Positions 33,100 through 43,679 of a stretch of 64,000 nucleotides of DNA are shown here, in pieces. The notes beneath the pieces were generated by a model. The model searched no databases. It was not told the DNA's origin and was given only the letters and a program-made list of their open reading frames with translations. The stretch comes from Cladorhizidae sp. MBARI D1340-BT2. Its lineage: Eukaryota; Porifera; Demospongiae; Poecilosclerida; Cladorhizidae. The stretch spans positions 1,194,346 to 1,258,345 of the forward strand of contig JAQNBH010000008.1 of the NCBI GenBank assembly GCA_028752905.1, in the 5' to 3' direction. The position numbers and the translations under genes were made by a program. Position 1 is the first letter of the stretch. Every line of letters starts with the position of its first letter.

Positions 33100-33235
33100 T
33101 TAGTCGGCGACGAGCTTGGCATCGGCCCAGGCATTGCGAATCAGACTCTCGGCACGTGCAGCCTCAGGATGGAGGATGGAAACGGGATCTGATTCGTGCT
33201 GTCCAGCGACGTTTGATTTGGTCTGCCTGACCCCA
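33100..33235 (-). CDS. Terminal exon copy A (GVRQTKSN... LVAD)
   Basis: A 136-bp minus-strand exon with acceptor TATCTAG, phase-2 entry and TAA stop. It encodes GVRQTKSNVAGQHESDPVSI, then LHPEAARAESLIRNAWADAK and LVAD. It is paralogous to 36,438-36,573 (same length, phase and acceptor; about 70% identical). AATAAA on the minus strand follows at 32,857-32,862. It may be a terminal exon of the SAM-domain gene, whose fourth exon ends in phase 2, or belong to a duplicate of that gene. No function was recognised. Confidence 0.6.
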
Positions 33236-33495
33236 CTAGATAGCAAGGCAGAAGGTAACATTGATGAAGATGACCGTCATGAGCGATAGTGCCCCTTGAC
33301 CTGGTGTTCTCCCCCGTCACACGCATGCATTAACAATTACATCACCATGACACACCATGACATCATCACTAATTATTAGGATTCAGTGTACATATGAGCA
33401 TCAGACAGCACCCAGTGGGTGTGGCCTCATGAGGTAGCATACATCCTCTACTAGCGACTTCCACTCAAAAAGTGTGTTATAGAAATTATATGCTC
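33236..33495. other. Unique intergenic or intronic sequence
   Basis: Nothing recognised apart from short palindromes such as CACCATGACACACCATGACA direct repeats at about 33,343-33,362. Confidence 0.4.
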
Positions 33496-33497
33496 AA

Positions 33498-34280
33498 GGG
33501 GGGGGGACAGTTGCATTTAAAAAAAAAAAATTAAAACTTATGGTTACCACTTTTAGAGCTCCGTAGATTCTGCAAACTTCATGGTATGGACTTGATGTAT
33601 AGCTCAAAAGATAGGTCTCTCTGTGTGCTCTCTTTTGATACTAAAATATTTTTCATAGGTATAACTATAGGTAAGTTACTAGACCTAAAGTGGAGGGACC
33701 TCAAAATCCTGAATGCCTGAAACCTCCACACAAATATCTCCAGATTGCAAAGTACTAACGAGTTGAAATTGGCCAGTGGCTAGAGGAAGCCCTACTCTAT
33801 TCAATGAGTGTTTTCATTAGGCGCTAAAACGTAAGTACGCGGTCAAGCGTGTGGGTGGAAAATAAGTTAATTACCGAAATTCATTTCCCACCCACGCGCT
33901 CGACCACGTACTTACATTTTAACGCCTAATGAAAACACTCGTTGATAGAGTAGAGCTTCCTCTAGCCACTGGTGCTAATTTCAACTCGTTAGTACTTTGC
34001 AATCTGGAAATATTTGTGGAGGTTTCAGGCATTTAGGTTTTTGAGGTTCCCTCCACTTGTAGCTCCCATAACTTGGCTATAGTTATACTTATGAAAAATA
34101 TTAGTATCAACAGAGCACAAAGAGAGACCTATCTTTTGAGCTATATATCAAGTCCATACCATGAAGTTTACATGTAGTTCGGAATCTATGTAGTTATAAA
34201 GTGGTAACCATAACAACAACAAAATTACATGTACATGTGGGTCACTCCCCCCCCCCCCCCCCCAAATGCAACCATCACCC
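33498..34280. mobile_element. Long inverted repeat (foldback element)
   Basis: Two arms of about 370-400 bp are mirror images around about 33,873. Examples are TTGCATTT near 33,511 versus AAATGCAA near 34,264, TATGGTTACCAC versus GTGGTAACCATA, GTTTTCATTAGGCG versus CGCCTAATGAAAAC, and GTCAAGCGTGTGGGTGG versus CCCACCCACGCGCTCGAC. The loop is very short. G- and C-homopolymers occupy the outer ends. No coding capacity was seen. It could be a non-autonomous foldback transposon. A transcript would form a long near-perfect hairpin. Confidence 0.85.
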
Positions 34281-34479
34281 CTTTTAAAGATTGCCCTCTC
34301 TACCTACAGTGAAAGCATTGTGCAGAGGGTAGGGAGAGGGAGGTATCGATGAGGAAGGTCCGAGCGAGCTTCCTGCCGTGGGCCCGGAGTAACTGCTATC
34401 CTTAACTCTTCATTCACCCCTCCCCTCCAGTTCAGGGTTGAAAGTTCAGGGTTGAAGGTCATCTTTATAGACATACCAC
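34281..34479. other. Unique sequence between foldback and exon copy
   Basis: Contains two copies of TTCAGGGTTGAA at 34,431-34,456. No supported gene. Confidence 0.4.
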
Positions 34480-35880
34480 TGAGTTTTAGTACTAGAATCA
34501 AATCCTAAATCTGACCAGATGGAATGCAAACATGAGCATGGAATCCGACCAGATGGAATGCAAACATAAGCATGGAATCTAACCAGATGGAATGCAAACA
34601 TAAGCATGGAATCTGACCAGATGGAATGCAAACATAAGCATGGAATCTGACCAGATGGAATGCAAACAAGCATGGAATCTGACCAGATGAATGCTAACAT
34701 AAGCATGGAATCTAACCAGATGGAATGCAAACATAAGCATGGAATCTGACCAGATGGAATGCAAACATAAGCATGGAATCTGACCAGATGGAATGCAAAC
34801 ATAAGCATGGAATCTAACCAGATGGAATGCAAACATAAGCATGGAATCTGACCAGATGGAATGCAAACATAAGCATGGAATCTGACCAGATGGAATGCAA
34901 ACATAAGCATGGAATCTGACCAGATGGAATGCAAACATAAGCATGGAATCTGACCAGATGGAATGCAAACATAAGCATGGAATCTGACCAGATGGAATGC
35001 AAACATAAGCATGGAATCTGACCAGATGGAATGCAAACATAAGCATGGAATCTGACCAGATGGAATGCAAACAAGCATGGAATCTGACCAGATGGAATGC
35101 AAACATAAGCATTGAATCTGACCAGATGGAATGCAAACATCAGCATGGAATCTAACCAGATGGAAGGCAAACATAAGCATGGAATCTGACCAGATGGAAT
35201 GCAAACATAAGCATGGAATCTAACCAGATGGAATGCAAACATAAGCATGGAATCCGACCAGATGGAATGCAAACATAAGCATGGAATCTAACCAGATGGA
35301 ATGCAAACATAAGCATGGAATCTAACCAGATGGAATGCAAACATCAGCATGGAATCTAACCAGATGGAATGCAAACATAAGCATGGAATCTGACCAGATG
35401 GAATGCAAACATAAGCAGGGAATCTAACGAGATGGAATGCAAACATAAGCATGGAATCTGACCAGATGGAATGCAAACATAAGCATGGAATCTGACCAGA
35501 TGGAATGCAAACATAAGCATGGAATCTAACCAGATGGAATGCAAACATAAGCATGGAATCTGACCAGATGGAATGCAAACATAAGCATGGAATCTAACCA
35601 GATGGAATGCAAACATAAGCATGGAATCTGACCAGATGGAATGCAAACATAAGCATGGAATCTAACCAGATGGAATGCAAACATAAGCATGGAATCTGAC
35701 CAGATGGAATGCAAACATAAGCATGGAATCTAACCAGATGAATGCAAACAAGCATGGAATCTGACCAGATGGAATGCAAACATAAGCATGGAATCTAACC
35801 AGATGGAATGCAAACCTGAGCATGGAATCTGACCACTGGTGTTTCTGTCCCCGCCCAGTTAGAATTCTGTGCACTCGTTG
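34480..35880 (+). pseudogene. Copy of the last ROCO exon expanded as a 34-bp minisatellite
   Basis: The left edge (GAATCAAATCCT then GATGGAATGCAAACA) and right edge (GAATCTGACCACTGG, GTCCC, GCACT-CGTT) match exon V at 32,727-32,852. Between them lie about 39 copies of a 34-bp unit: GATGGAATGCAAACATAAGC then ATGGAATCTGACCA. The unit equals two parts of exon V joined after loss of about 22 internal bases. The minus-strand frames (CIPSGQIPC, MFAFHLVRFH) are repeat by-products. The exon copy cannot encode the original WD40 strand. Confidence 0.88.
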
Positions 35881-35980
35881 TGGAGAGGTTGGCCAGCTCC
35901 ACTAGCACCGGAGCCTCCTGAAGGCGTGGTCTCTTGCTTAGCTTGACACACCTCCTCAATTGCAAGACCGAGGCCCTCGG
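35859..35980 (-). CDS. Possible minus-strand terminal exon ending NECTEF
   Basis: The open frame AEGLGLAIEEVCQAKQETTP then SGGSGASGAGQPLHNECTEF and TAA has codon-like composition. It follows a modest acceptor (CCTTGTTAG, phase-1 entry). Its 3' part overlaps the right edge of the ROCO exon copy on the other strand. No upstream exon with a matching phase was confirmed and no family was recognised. Confidence 0.4.
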
Positions 35981-36173
35981 CTAACAAGGTACTCACCACC
36001 TACCCCATCTCTACGCTAGCACTTGGTCTCCAAGCAACACAGAGCAGGCTGAATGTCCCCCCTCCCCCTGTTGGCACTGCAATGTGGGTGTGGCTTCTTG
36101 CTGACTTGCCCAATGTAAGAACAACTAATAGCTAAATGTCTGCCGAGTAGCCGTGTCTGGGTAGATGATACCT

Positions 36174-36179
36174 TTTATT
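36174..36179 (-). terminator. Candidate minus-strand poly(A) signal
   Basis: TTTATT on + is AATAAA on minus, 259 bases downstream of the TGA of terminal exon copy B. Confidence 0.4.
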
Positions 36180-36437
36180 TCATTTTCTGCACACTGATCA
36201 CATGACGAACACATGAGCTAAAAATGAACTGATAATAATTAATGATGTGATAACTGATGGGATGAAACTGATGGGATGAAATAAAACTGACAAAAGAGAT
36301 TGAATTGGGTGTGGTCTACACTGGAAATGTTCGAGGAATACGTGCTGCCTATGATTTGTTTCTGGTATAACTGGCCAAACATGACAACTAGCACTACACA
36401 CAGCTGGTCTGCGTCTACTGGTAGAGGTAGGCGTGGT

Positions 36438-36573
36438 TCAGTCTGCGACGAGGTGGATATCGGCCCAGGCATTGCGAATCAAACTCTCGGCCCGGGGAAC
36501 TTCAGGATGCATGATGGAGATGGGGTCTGGATCATCATGACCGGAGATGTTGGATTTGGTCTGGCGGACTCCA
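36438..36573 (-). CDS. Terminal exon copy B (GVRQTKSN... LVAD)
   Basis: A 136-bp minus-strand exon with acceptor TTGTCTAG, phase-2 entry and TGA stop at 36,438-36,440. It encodes GVRQTKSNISGHDDPDPISI, then MHPEVPRAESLIRNAWADIH and LVAD. It is paralogous to copy A at 33,100-33,235, and most differences are conservative, which suggests both were under protein-level selection. It can be joined in phase to exon 4 of the SAM-domain gene (45,032-45,255). Confidence 0.62.
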
Positions 36574-36619
36574 CTAGACAACATCAAAACAAGGGCATGC
36601 ATGAAATGAGTGTTTAAAG

Positions 36620-37060
36620 GCACTAAGCATCACTAGCAGGACATGTATCAGTGATGTGTCCTGGTAGATCATGACCTGCTGTGTCCTGGTAGCTCATGAC
36701 CTGCTGTGTCCTGGTAGCTCATGACTTGCTGTGTCCTGGTAGCTCATGACATGCACACCAGCATGATGGTTGCCTGAGGTCTGATCAGTGCAGCACAATG
36801 CACCCGGACACATTCATAGAAAAGACACACTCCACGCAGAGTGCAAGGTGCACTCACCTGGCTGTCCGTGGTGACCCAGTATAGCAGAACCCACTCCACG
36901 CAGAACACACTGACTGCAGCTGACTCAGCAGATACCACCCACCAACATACTGAAGTAGGTGTGGCTAAGAGCTAGCGAACAGGCTAGCATGAGTGGCTGG
37001 CCGGGCTGCAGAATGACTTGGAAGCTGTCGATGAAACGTCAAAGACTTCAGAGCTGTGTT
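36620..37060. other. Short repeats and two weak exon-like stretches
   Basis: GTGTCCTGGTAGCTCATGAC is repeated four times at 36,655-36,750. On the minus strand, 36,855-36,915 is bounded by GCTGCAG and a good donor CAG|GTGAGT, with TGGAGTGGGTTCTGCTATAC inside. On the + strand, 37,010-37,075 is bounded by GGGCTGCAG and GATGAG|GTAAAT and reads DLEAVDETSKTSELCSAVMM. Neither could be tied to a gene. Confidence 0.3.
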
Positions 37061-38265
37061 CAGCAGTGATGATGAGGTAAATGATGGGGGTTCAGCAGTG
37101 ATGAGGTAAATGATGGGGGTTCAGCAGTGATGAGATAAATGATGGGGGGGTTCAGCAGTGATGAGATAAATGATGGGGGGTTCAGCAGTGATGAGGTAAA
37201 TGATGGGGGGTTCAGCAGTGATGAGATAAATGATGGGGGGTTCAGCAGTGATGAGGTAAATGATGGGGGTTCAGCAGCGATGGGGTAAATGATGGGGGGT
37301 TCAGCAGTGATGAGATAAATGATGGGGGGTTCAGCAGTGATGAGATAAATGATGGGGGTTCAGCAGTGATGAGGTAAATGATGGGGGGTTCAGCAGTGAT
37401 GATGTAAATGATGGGGGTTCAGGAGTGATGAGGTAAATGATGGGGGTTCAGCAGTGATGAGATAAATGATGGGGGTTCAGCAGTGATGAGGTAAATGATG
37501 GGGGGTTCAGCAGTGATGAGATAAATGATGGGGGGTTCAGCAGTGATGAGGTAAATGATGGGGGTAGCAGTGATGAGGTAAATGATGGGGGGTTCAGCAG
37601 TGATGAGGTAAATGATGGGGGGTTTAGCAGTGATGAGATAAATGATGGGGGTTCAGCAGTGATGAGATAAATGATGGGGGGTTCAGCAGTGATGAGGTAA
37701 ATGATGGGGGTAGCAGTGATGAGGTAAATGATGGGGGTAGCAGTGATGAGGTAAATGATGGGGGGTTCAGCAGTGATGAGATAAATGATGGGGGTTCAGC
37801 AGTGATGAGATAAATGATGGGGGGTTCAGCAGTGATGAGATAAATGATGGGGGTTCAGCAGTGATGAGGTAAATGATGGGGGTTCAGGAGTGATGAGGTA
37901 AATGATGGGGGGTTCAGCAGTGATGAGATAAATGATGGGGGGTTTAGCAGTGATGAGGATAAATGATGGGGGTTCAGCAGTGATGAGATAAATGATGGGG
38001 GTTCAGCAGTGATGAGGTAAATGATGGGGGTTAGAAGTGATGAGATAAATGATAGGGGGTTAGCAGTGATGAGGTAAATGATGGGGGGTTTAGCAGTGAT
38101 GAGATAAATGATGGGGGGTTCAGCAGTGATGAGGTAAATGATGGGGGTTCAGCAGTGATGAGATAAATGATTGGGGTTCAGCAGTGATGAGGTAAATGAT
38201 GGGGGTAGCAGTGATGAGATAAATGATGGGGGGTTCAGCAATGATGAGACAAATGATGGGGGTGG
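37060..38265. repeat. 29-bp minisatellite (TTCAGCAGTGATGAGGTAAA)
   Basis: About 42 copies of TTCAGCAGTGATGAGGTAAA then TGATGGGGG (28-30 bp, varying G-run, GAGATAAAT variants). The first unit overlaps the end of an exon-like + strand stretch, so each unit repeats GATGAG|GTAAAT, a donor-like string. Confidence 0.94.
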
Positions 38266-38406
38266 GGTGGAAACCAGTACGAATTCATTCCCATGTAAAC
38301 ATTTTGTGATCTGTTGCTAGGCAACCATTTTCATTATACGTTCTGAATATATGGTTGCTATGGAGTTTGGTAGTAATTCCTAAACCTAGTCGATAATATC
38401 AAACTA

Positions 38407-40310
38407 CAGTAGACCCTCACATATCCGAACAGCTTGGGACCAGAGGCTATTCGGATATGCAAAAAGTTCGGATATGCAAAATTATTAAATTGTACAAGTA
38501 CTGTACATGTATATCATAAATTTGTTTATTGCTTAAGAAAAGATTGTATTTTAATTGTTTGAAGTTCATGTATCTCTTTTTAACCGCTAAATCTCTTATT
38601 TCCTTTAGAAGCATCAGTGAGGTGGCTGTGGCTTCAGGCTGACACTCATACCAGGTAAGGCATTTATCAAGCATGTCAGCAGCCTGTCCACTTGTGGGAC
38701 AATGTTGGGACTCCTTCTCCTCCTCTCCCCCATCATCTTCTGAAGGCACATCCTCCATCCCCGACACTTGACTGATTATTTCTTCATCAGTGTACAATTG
38801 ATGACCAGGGTCACTCGTATCAGCTTCAATCCAGCCTCTGATATCATCTTCTGTAAGGTTTTGGTCCAGTGATTGAGCAAGTTCTTCAATGGCAGGTTCC
38901 TCGTTGCTGTCTTGTGGAGGGGAGTCAGGAGGTAGTGTAGAACTGCCCACTGCCCCCCAATAATTTCATCCATGATTTTGCTAGTGTTAATTCCTTAACT
39001 TGCTCCCAGGAGTCTGCAGAAGTGTAAAGGACATTCTTGATATCTATCGTCTTGACAAATGAGCATAGAATGTCCATCCCCATCCAGAAGAAGCAACTTC
39101 CTTAGTAAGGCTCGTTTGTAGTGTCATTTCAGGGTTACAAGCACTCCTTGGTCCATTGGCTGGATGAGTGATGTTGTATTGGGTGGTAAGTAGAGGGCAG
39201 TGATACTTTTATCACTGCTCTCCAGAACATCAGTAGAAGGATGAGAGGGTGCATTGTCCAACAGACCTTTCCAGGTAAGTTTCTGCTACTTAAATACCTT
39301 TTTACTGATGGAACAAACTCACCATGAAACCAATCAGTGAAAATAGCTGTGTTCATCCATGCACTCTTCTGTGCATAATATTTGGCTGGAAGAGCACCTC
39401 TATTTACATTTTTGAAGCACCTGGGATTAGCTGATTTTCCAATGAGCAATAAGGGCAGCTTGTGTTTTCCTGTTGCATTAGAACATGTCATCAAGGTTAC
39501 TCTATCTTTCTGTTTTTTCATTCCATCAGCTCCTTTCTCATACCTGGAAGCTAGATTTTTCTGGCAGCATCTTGTAATACAGGCCAGTCCAGTCTCATCA
39601 CAATTATAGAGTTGCTCCAGAGTTAAACCTTCTTCCTCCATTGTTTCTTGCAGTTTCTTCTTGAAGCTATCAATGGAAGAAGCGTCAGCAGAAAGCTTTT
39701 CTCCTTGAAGGGACAGTTGCCTAATCCCATGATGCCTACAAAATCTCCACATCCAACCTTTGCTAGCCTTAAAGTCAGCTTCTCCTTGCATTTTCTGATG
39801 CAACTCCAGCGCTTTTTCTGCTAGTAGAGGTCCACTAATAGCTGTTCCTTGGCTTCTCTTCTGAATAAACCACATATAGAGGGCTTCTTCTAGCTTATCC
39901 TCCTTAGCTAGTCGCATAATCTTTCTAGATGTGCTCACACCTTGACTGTCGAGCGTACTAGCATATTCCTTAATCTTTTTTTCACTCTTCTTTAGTTCGC
40001 TAATCGTAGACTTACCTACCCCGTACTCCTCAGCTTGGCTGACTCCTTTAGTGAGGGAGTCCAAAATCGTCAGCTTCGAGTCAATCGACAAAACTTTCCT
40101 TTTCCTTTTCTCTTTTCGTGGAGCTCCAGACTCAGCCATCCTTTTCTCTCTCTTGATCTCGAGCCGTCCGCTAGAAATAAAGAAACGGGAGCAGCTGGCA
40201 AAAAAAAACACGTGGAGTATGCGCGTAATGTCACCTTTGAACCCTGCTCTGTTACTTCGGATAAACCGAGTCATCGGATAAACGAGGGTCGGATATGCGA
40301 GGGTTTACTG
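38407..40310 (-). mobile_element. Tigger/pogo-type DNA transposon
   Basis: The element is 1,904 bp with TA on both sides (38,405-38,406 and 40,311-40,312). The terminal inverted repeats are CAGTAGACCCTCACATATCC and, read inward from the other end, CAGTAAACCCTCGCATATCC (about 20 of 22 match). Subterminal CGGATATGCAAAA and CGGATAAACGAG motifs recur. It carries one minus-strand transposase with frameshifts. The structure is that of autonomous Tigger elements, now inactive. Confidence 0.93.
38447..40139 (-). pseudogene. Frameshifted Tigger transposase (DDE)
   Basis: It starts at ATG 40,139 with MAESGAPRKEKRKRKVLSID. The N-terminal psq-type HTH (SQAEEYGVGKSTISELKK) and CENP-B-type HTH (GWMWRFCRHHGIR) are readable, then YNCDETGL (first catalytic Asp). 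Near 39,275 the frame shifts. [10 protein letters not shown] (second Asp) and PMDQGV (third Asp) follow in another frame, and further shifts occur around 38,950-39,110, where NVLYTSADSWEQV is readable. The acidic C-terminus (DPGHQLYTDEEII) is in the last frame. All three catalytic Asp residues are visible, but no single frame encodes them all. Confidence 0.9.
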
Positions 40311-41760
40311 TACCTACACAGCTGCTTCTAGAAAGTCACTGGTGAAAAAGTTAATTAACATGCTCTTCACATTAAATGTTTGTCCACTTACATGCTCTTC
40401 ATTACATAGTGTCTGTATTAATTAACATGCTCTTCATTAGATATCCTCCAATGGTTTCCATGGGTTCAAATAGTTTCAAGCATCCTAAAGGTGTGAGCAC
40501 TAAGCAAGGGAACAATTCAAGGGTATCCACAATCGCAAACAGGCTATAGGCACGTGCAAGCTCATGTAGCTGCACCCAACAGCTCCTCCCAGTCAGTGTT
40601 GAACACGACCCAACAAATGCTAGCACAAAGAAATTGAATGTAGCGAGAGGAAATAGTGGCCAGGGCCTAACCAGAGTTAGAGACAAAGTTTGCCAGTCCT
40701 CAGTCATAACTAAGACCTGACCAAAGTTGGAGACAAGGTTTGCCAGTCCTCAGTCATAACTAAGACCTGACCAAAGTTGGAGACAAGGTTTGCCAGTCCT
40801 CAGTCATAACTAAGACCTGACCAAAGTTGGAGACAAGGTTTGCCAGTCCTCAGTCATAACTAAGACCTGACCAAAGTTGGAGACAAGGTTTGCCAGTCCT
40901 CAGTCATAACTAAGACCTGACCAAAGTTGGAGACAAGGTTTGCCAGTCTCCTCAGTCATAACTAAGACCTGACCAAAGTTGGAGACAAGGTTTGCCAGTC
41001 CTCAGTCATAGCTAGTATTTCATTAGTTTCCAGTTCTTTGTCGAGGTCCAAGAAAAGGTCGCTAGAATCCCGACGTTCTCAACTTTCCAGCTTGGAAGTG
41101 AGCCCCAGAAATTTGTGGTGTGGCTTCAGCTGCGACCTCTCCCAGCTTTAGACGGTGAATTTCACCATCTTTGCTGCCATCCTCTTGACGTTCTCGACCT
41201 TTAGCTGGGAATTAAAATCTATCTGCACATCCGTGATATGTGCACATGTGACTATTCGAGGGTGGGCACTATAATGGAATATAAAGTTTAGGTTGATGAT
41301 TGAATAATGTTGCATAAACAATGTTAAACTTTGTCCTTGGTTGGTTCCATCCACCATTATGGATAGCAGCTTTAGCTGGGGGACACATCTACACATCATT
41401 GCGTCAAAAAAAAACTCTAGCTGCCACAGCTCCTGCTCCAACAGCATCATTGTTCAGACCTCATAATGGGTGAACACTATTGGAGGGTGAATACTGAAAT
41501 ACTGTTTAGGCTTATATATTAATTAACATGATTTTCATTAGAAGCAATTAACACTTGCGTTGTGACCACAGAGGGTGTGTGGCTACGCGGAGGTGGTTGC
41601 TATGATACATGTAGGAACTGGTCTGTATTATCTTGTTGGATAGTCACATCATTAGTGCAGCCCTAACTGACTGGCTCCTTCACTAACATGACTATTAATA
41701 TGCACATGCAGGACTTGCAGAATCACAAGCTGACAGACACACCACAGAGGACTGAGGCTA
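40311..41760. other. Unique sequence with a 50-bp repeat block
   Basis: The interval 40,660-41,010 has about seven copies of a 50-bp unit containing CTAAGACCTGACCAAAGTTG and GAGACAAGGTTTGCCAGTCC. CATGCTCTTCATTA is repeated near 40,360-40,440. GACTATTCGAGGGTG and ACTATTGGAGGGTG near 41,252 and 41,478 hint at another element end. No supported gene. Confidence 0.6.
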
Positions 41761-41929
41761 TATATACAGTACATGTGTATACATATATATATGTATAAAT
41801 ACATATATATATGTATAAATACATATATATATACATATGCACAATTCACATATATATACATATGCACAATTCACATATATATACATATACACAATTCACA
41901 TATATATACATATACACAATTCACATATA
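41760..41929. repeat. ACATATATATATGCACAATTC repeats
   Basis: About eight units of 20-21 bp rich in ACATATATATACATATGCAC and ACAATTCACATATATA directly before the next element. Confidence 0.85.
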
Positions 41930-42499
41930 CCGTATTCACTCGAATATAAGTCGCACACTGAATAGAAGTCTCTCTGAAAGCAGCACTCCAAATGTAGCAC
42001 ACCAAGTTAATTACACCACCGCTCTTGCAATCACGCAGTCGTTTATCATTAGCTAAGATAGCTTGTCTGCCGAGTTGATCAAGAAACCATTCCGTGCTTG
42101 TGGCATCACTGTGAAGGTGGACGGGTCTGAAGATGGAGAAATTCACTGCCTCAAAGTCGGCAGCTTTAGTTATTCCAGCCATTACACAAGCTACTCGCCA
42201 GCTGTTGGAAGGAAGTGACAGCGGTAGAGAAGATCCATTTGCTTCCTTGGACGAAGAGGATGAAGAACAGACGAACTCATTGTAGATTACGATAGTGATT
42301 AGGAACTCTTGTCAGCCAACTACTATCTAGCTCAATGTTTGAAATGAAACAATCACAACCACAATGACTCAGCCAAAAAAATTGCGTCAGCACAATAGCG
42401 CAAGACTGGCTTGGCACTGCGTAAGTACAATGCTTGAAGATCGCAACTAGATTTGGCTGAAATAAATTCAAGTCGCGACTTATATTCGAGTGAATAGGT
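41930..42499. mobile_element. Deletion derivative of a pogo/Tigger-type element
   Basis: Terminal inverted repeats of TATTCACTCGAATATAAGTC at 41,933 and 42,477-42,496 (inverse) bound about 570 bp, with TA-rich flanks. Inside, on the + strand at about 42,058-42,155, is a frame reading SAELIKKPFRACGITVKVDG then SEDGEIHCLK. This is the conserved C-terminal motif of Tigger/jerky-type transposases (KSFxxCGI...DGSED). It is therefore an internally deleted copy that keeps the transposase tail. Its ends differ from those of the element at 38,407. Confidence 0.75.
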
Positions 42500-43435
42500 A
42501 TATATACATGTATATGTATATATATATATACATATATAAATACACATGACCATACATATGTGTAAACACATGTATATATGTATATACACTGCACCTCTTA
42601 CATCAGCTCTAAATAATGATGATAAAAACAGACATTTCCACCCAAACTCATTTCCACCCAAACTTGCTTCAACCTTCTTCAGACCTGTGCACCATGAACT
42701 ATAGTTGCTTAGCGCCCTGCTTGTAAAATGAAATGGGCTCTAAGTGCGAAGAGGTGCATACTAAATATTATTGCTACGTAAGTAACACACACTCTAAGAA
42801 GAATACACTTTTTTTACATGAAGAACTGAGAAGCTAATCTCGCGACCTACAGTCAAATGAGGAAGTGATTTCCCACACTAAGCAAGACCCCTCGAACCAC
42901 ATTAAAGAAAGATCCAATCTCTCAAGACAAGTTACAAAGGAACAAGTCTCTTGAGGACAAGTAAGTGATGCCCTTGTCCACAGAATGATTTGGAATCTTT
43001 TAAGATGAAAAACTCCTTTTAGAACTATTTTTGTGACAGACTTCCTATCAGCATCCTTCACAAACCAGAAGTTCATTTTTTTAGTATATCAAAAAGTGTT
43101 TGGAACTTCAGGGGCCATGGAGTTACCTGCATTGCTAGAAGACTGGGAGAAAAAGTCTCCTGCAAATAAGCAGCAATAAGCTCATTGGGAATTTGCAACA
43201 ACTATAGACACTGTAGCTAATAATAGACGTGCTCATACTAAAATTCTTGCCTCGATGTTTTGTAGAAATACGTCGCCTAGGCAATGAAGCTAATAGGCAT
43301 GTGTATAACTGGTACTTTTTCTCAACGAATCAAGACCAGCGCTACACAGCGAGTTACCATATTAGGGATTCCCAACAAAGACGGTTTGTAACGACAACGA
43401 AATGGGTGGCCACTTGGCATATTTTTGAGCACTAA
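42500..43435. other. No recognised gene
   Basis: A TATATACATG-rich start, then unique sequence. Frames at 42,834-43,076 (minus) and 43,229-43,435 (+) are open, but I recognised no domain or splice context for them. Confidence 0.4.
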
Positions 43436-43590
43436 ACATTGAGAGGTTTAGCAACCAGAGTTTATGGGAGGTACTCGAGGCTTAGCAACCAGAGTTTATG
43501 GGAGGTATTCGAGGCTTAGCAACCATAGTTTACGGGAGGTAGGTACTCGAGGCTTAGCAACCAGAGTTTATGGGAGGTATGTACTAGAGG
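43436..43590. repeat. About 38-bp repeat (GGCTTAGCAACCAGAGTTTA)
   Basis: About five copies of GAGGCTTAGCAACCAGAGTT then TATGGGAGGTACTC. The last copy contains the stop codon and end of the candidate SAM-gene exon 5. Confidence 0.85.
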
Positions 43591-43591
43591 C

Positions 43592-43679
43592 TTAGCAACC
43601 AGAATTTATGGGAGGTACTAGATGAGGTACCCATTCTCTCAGTTGCTGGAGTGCCTTCAGCTGTGGCATCCAGCGGCCT
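43592..43679 (-). CDS. SAM gene candidate terminal exon 5
   Basis: Acceptor GTGTTTAG, phase-2 entry, reading GRWMPQLKALQQLREWVPHL then VPPINSGC and TAA. The first 16 residues look like an amphipathic helix. The last part is made of the local repeat, so the true end could instead be a donor at TGG|GTACCT. It is one of three phase-compatible 3' exons. Confidence 0.5.

Noticed and set aside
34446..35874. Minus-strand frames of CIPSGQIPC / MFAFHLVRFH repeats
   Set aside because: They come from the 34-bp minisatellite derived from the antisense of the ROCO last exon.
40402..40707. 101-codon minus-strand frame
   Set aside because: No domain, splice or composition support; partly overlaps a 50-bp repeat block.
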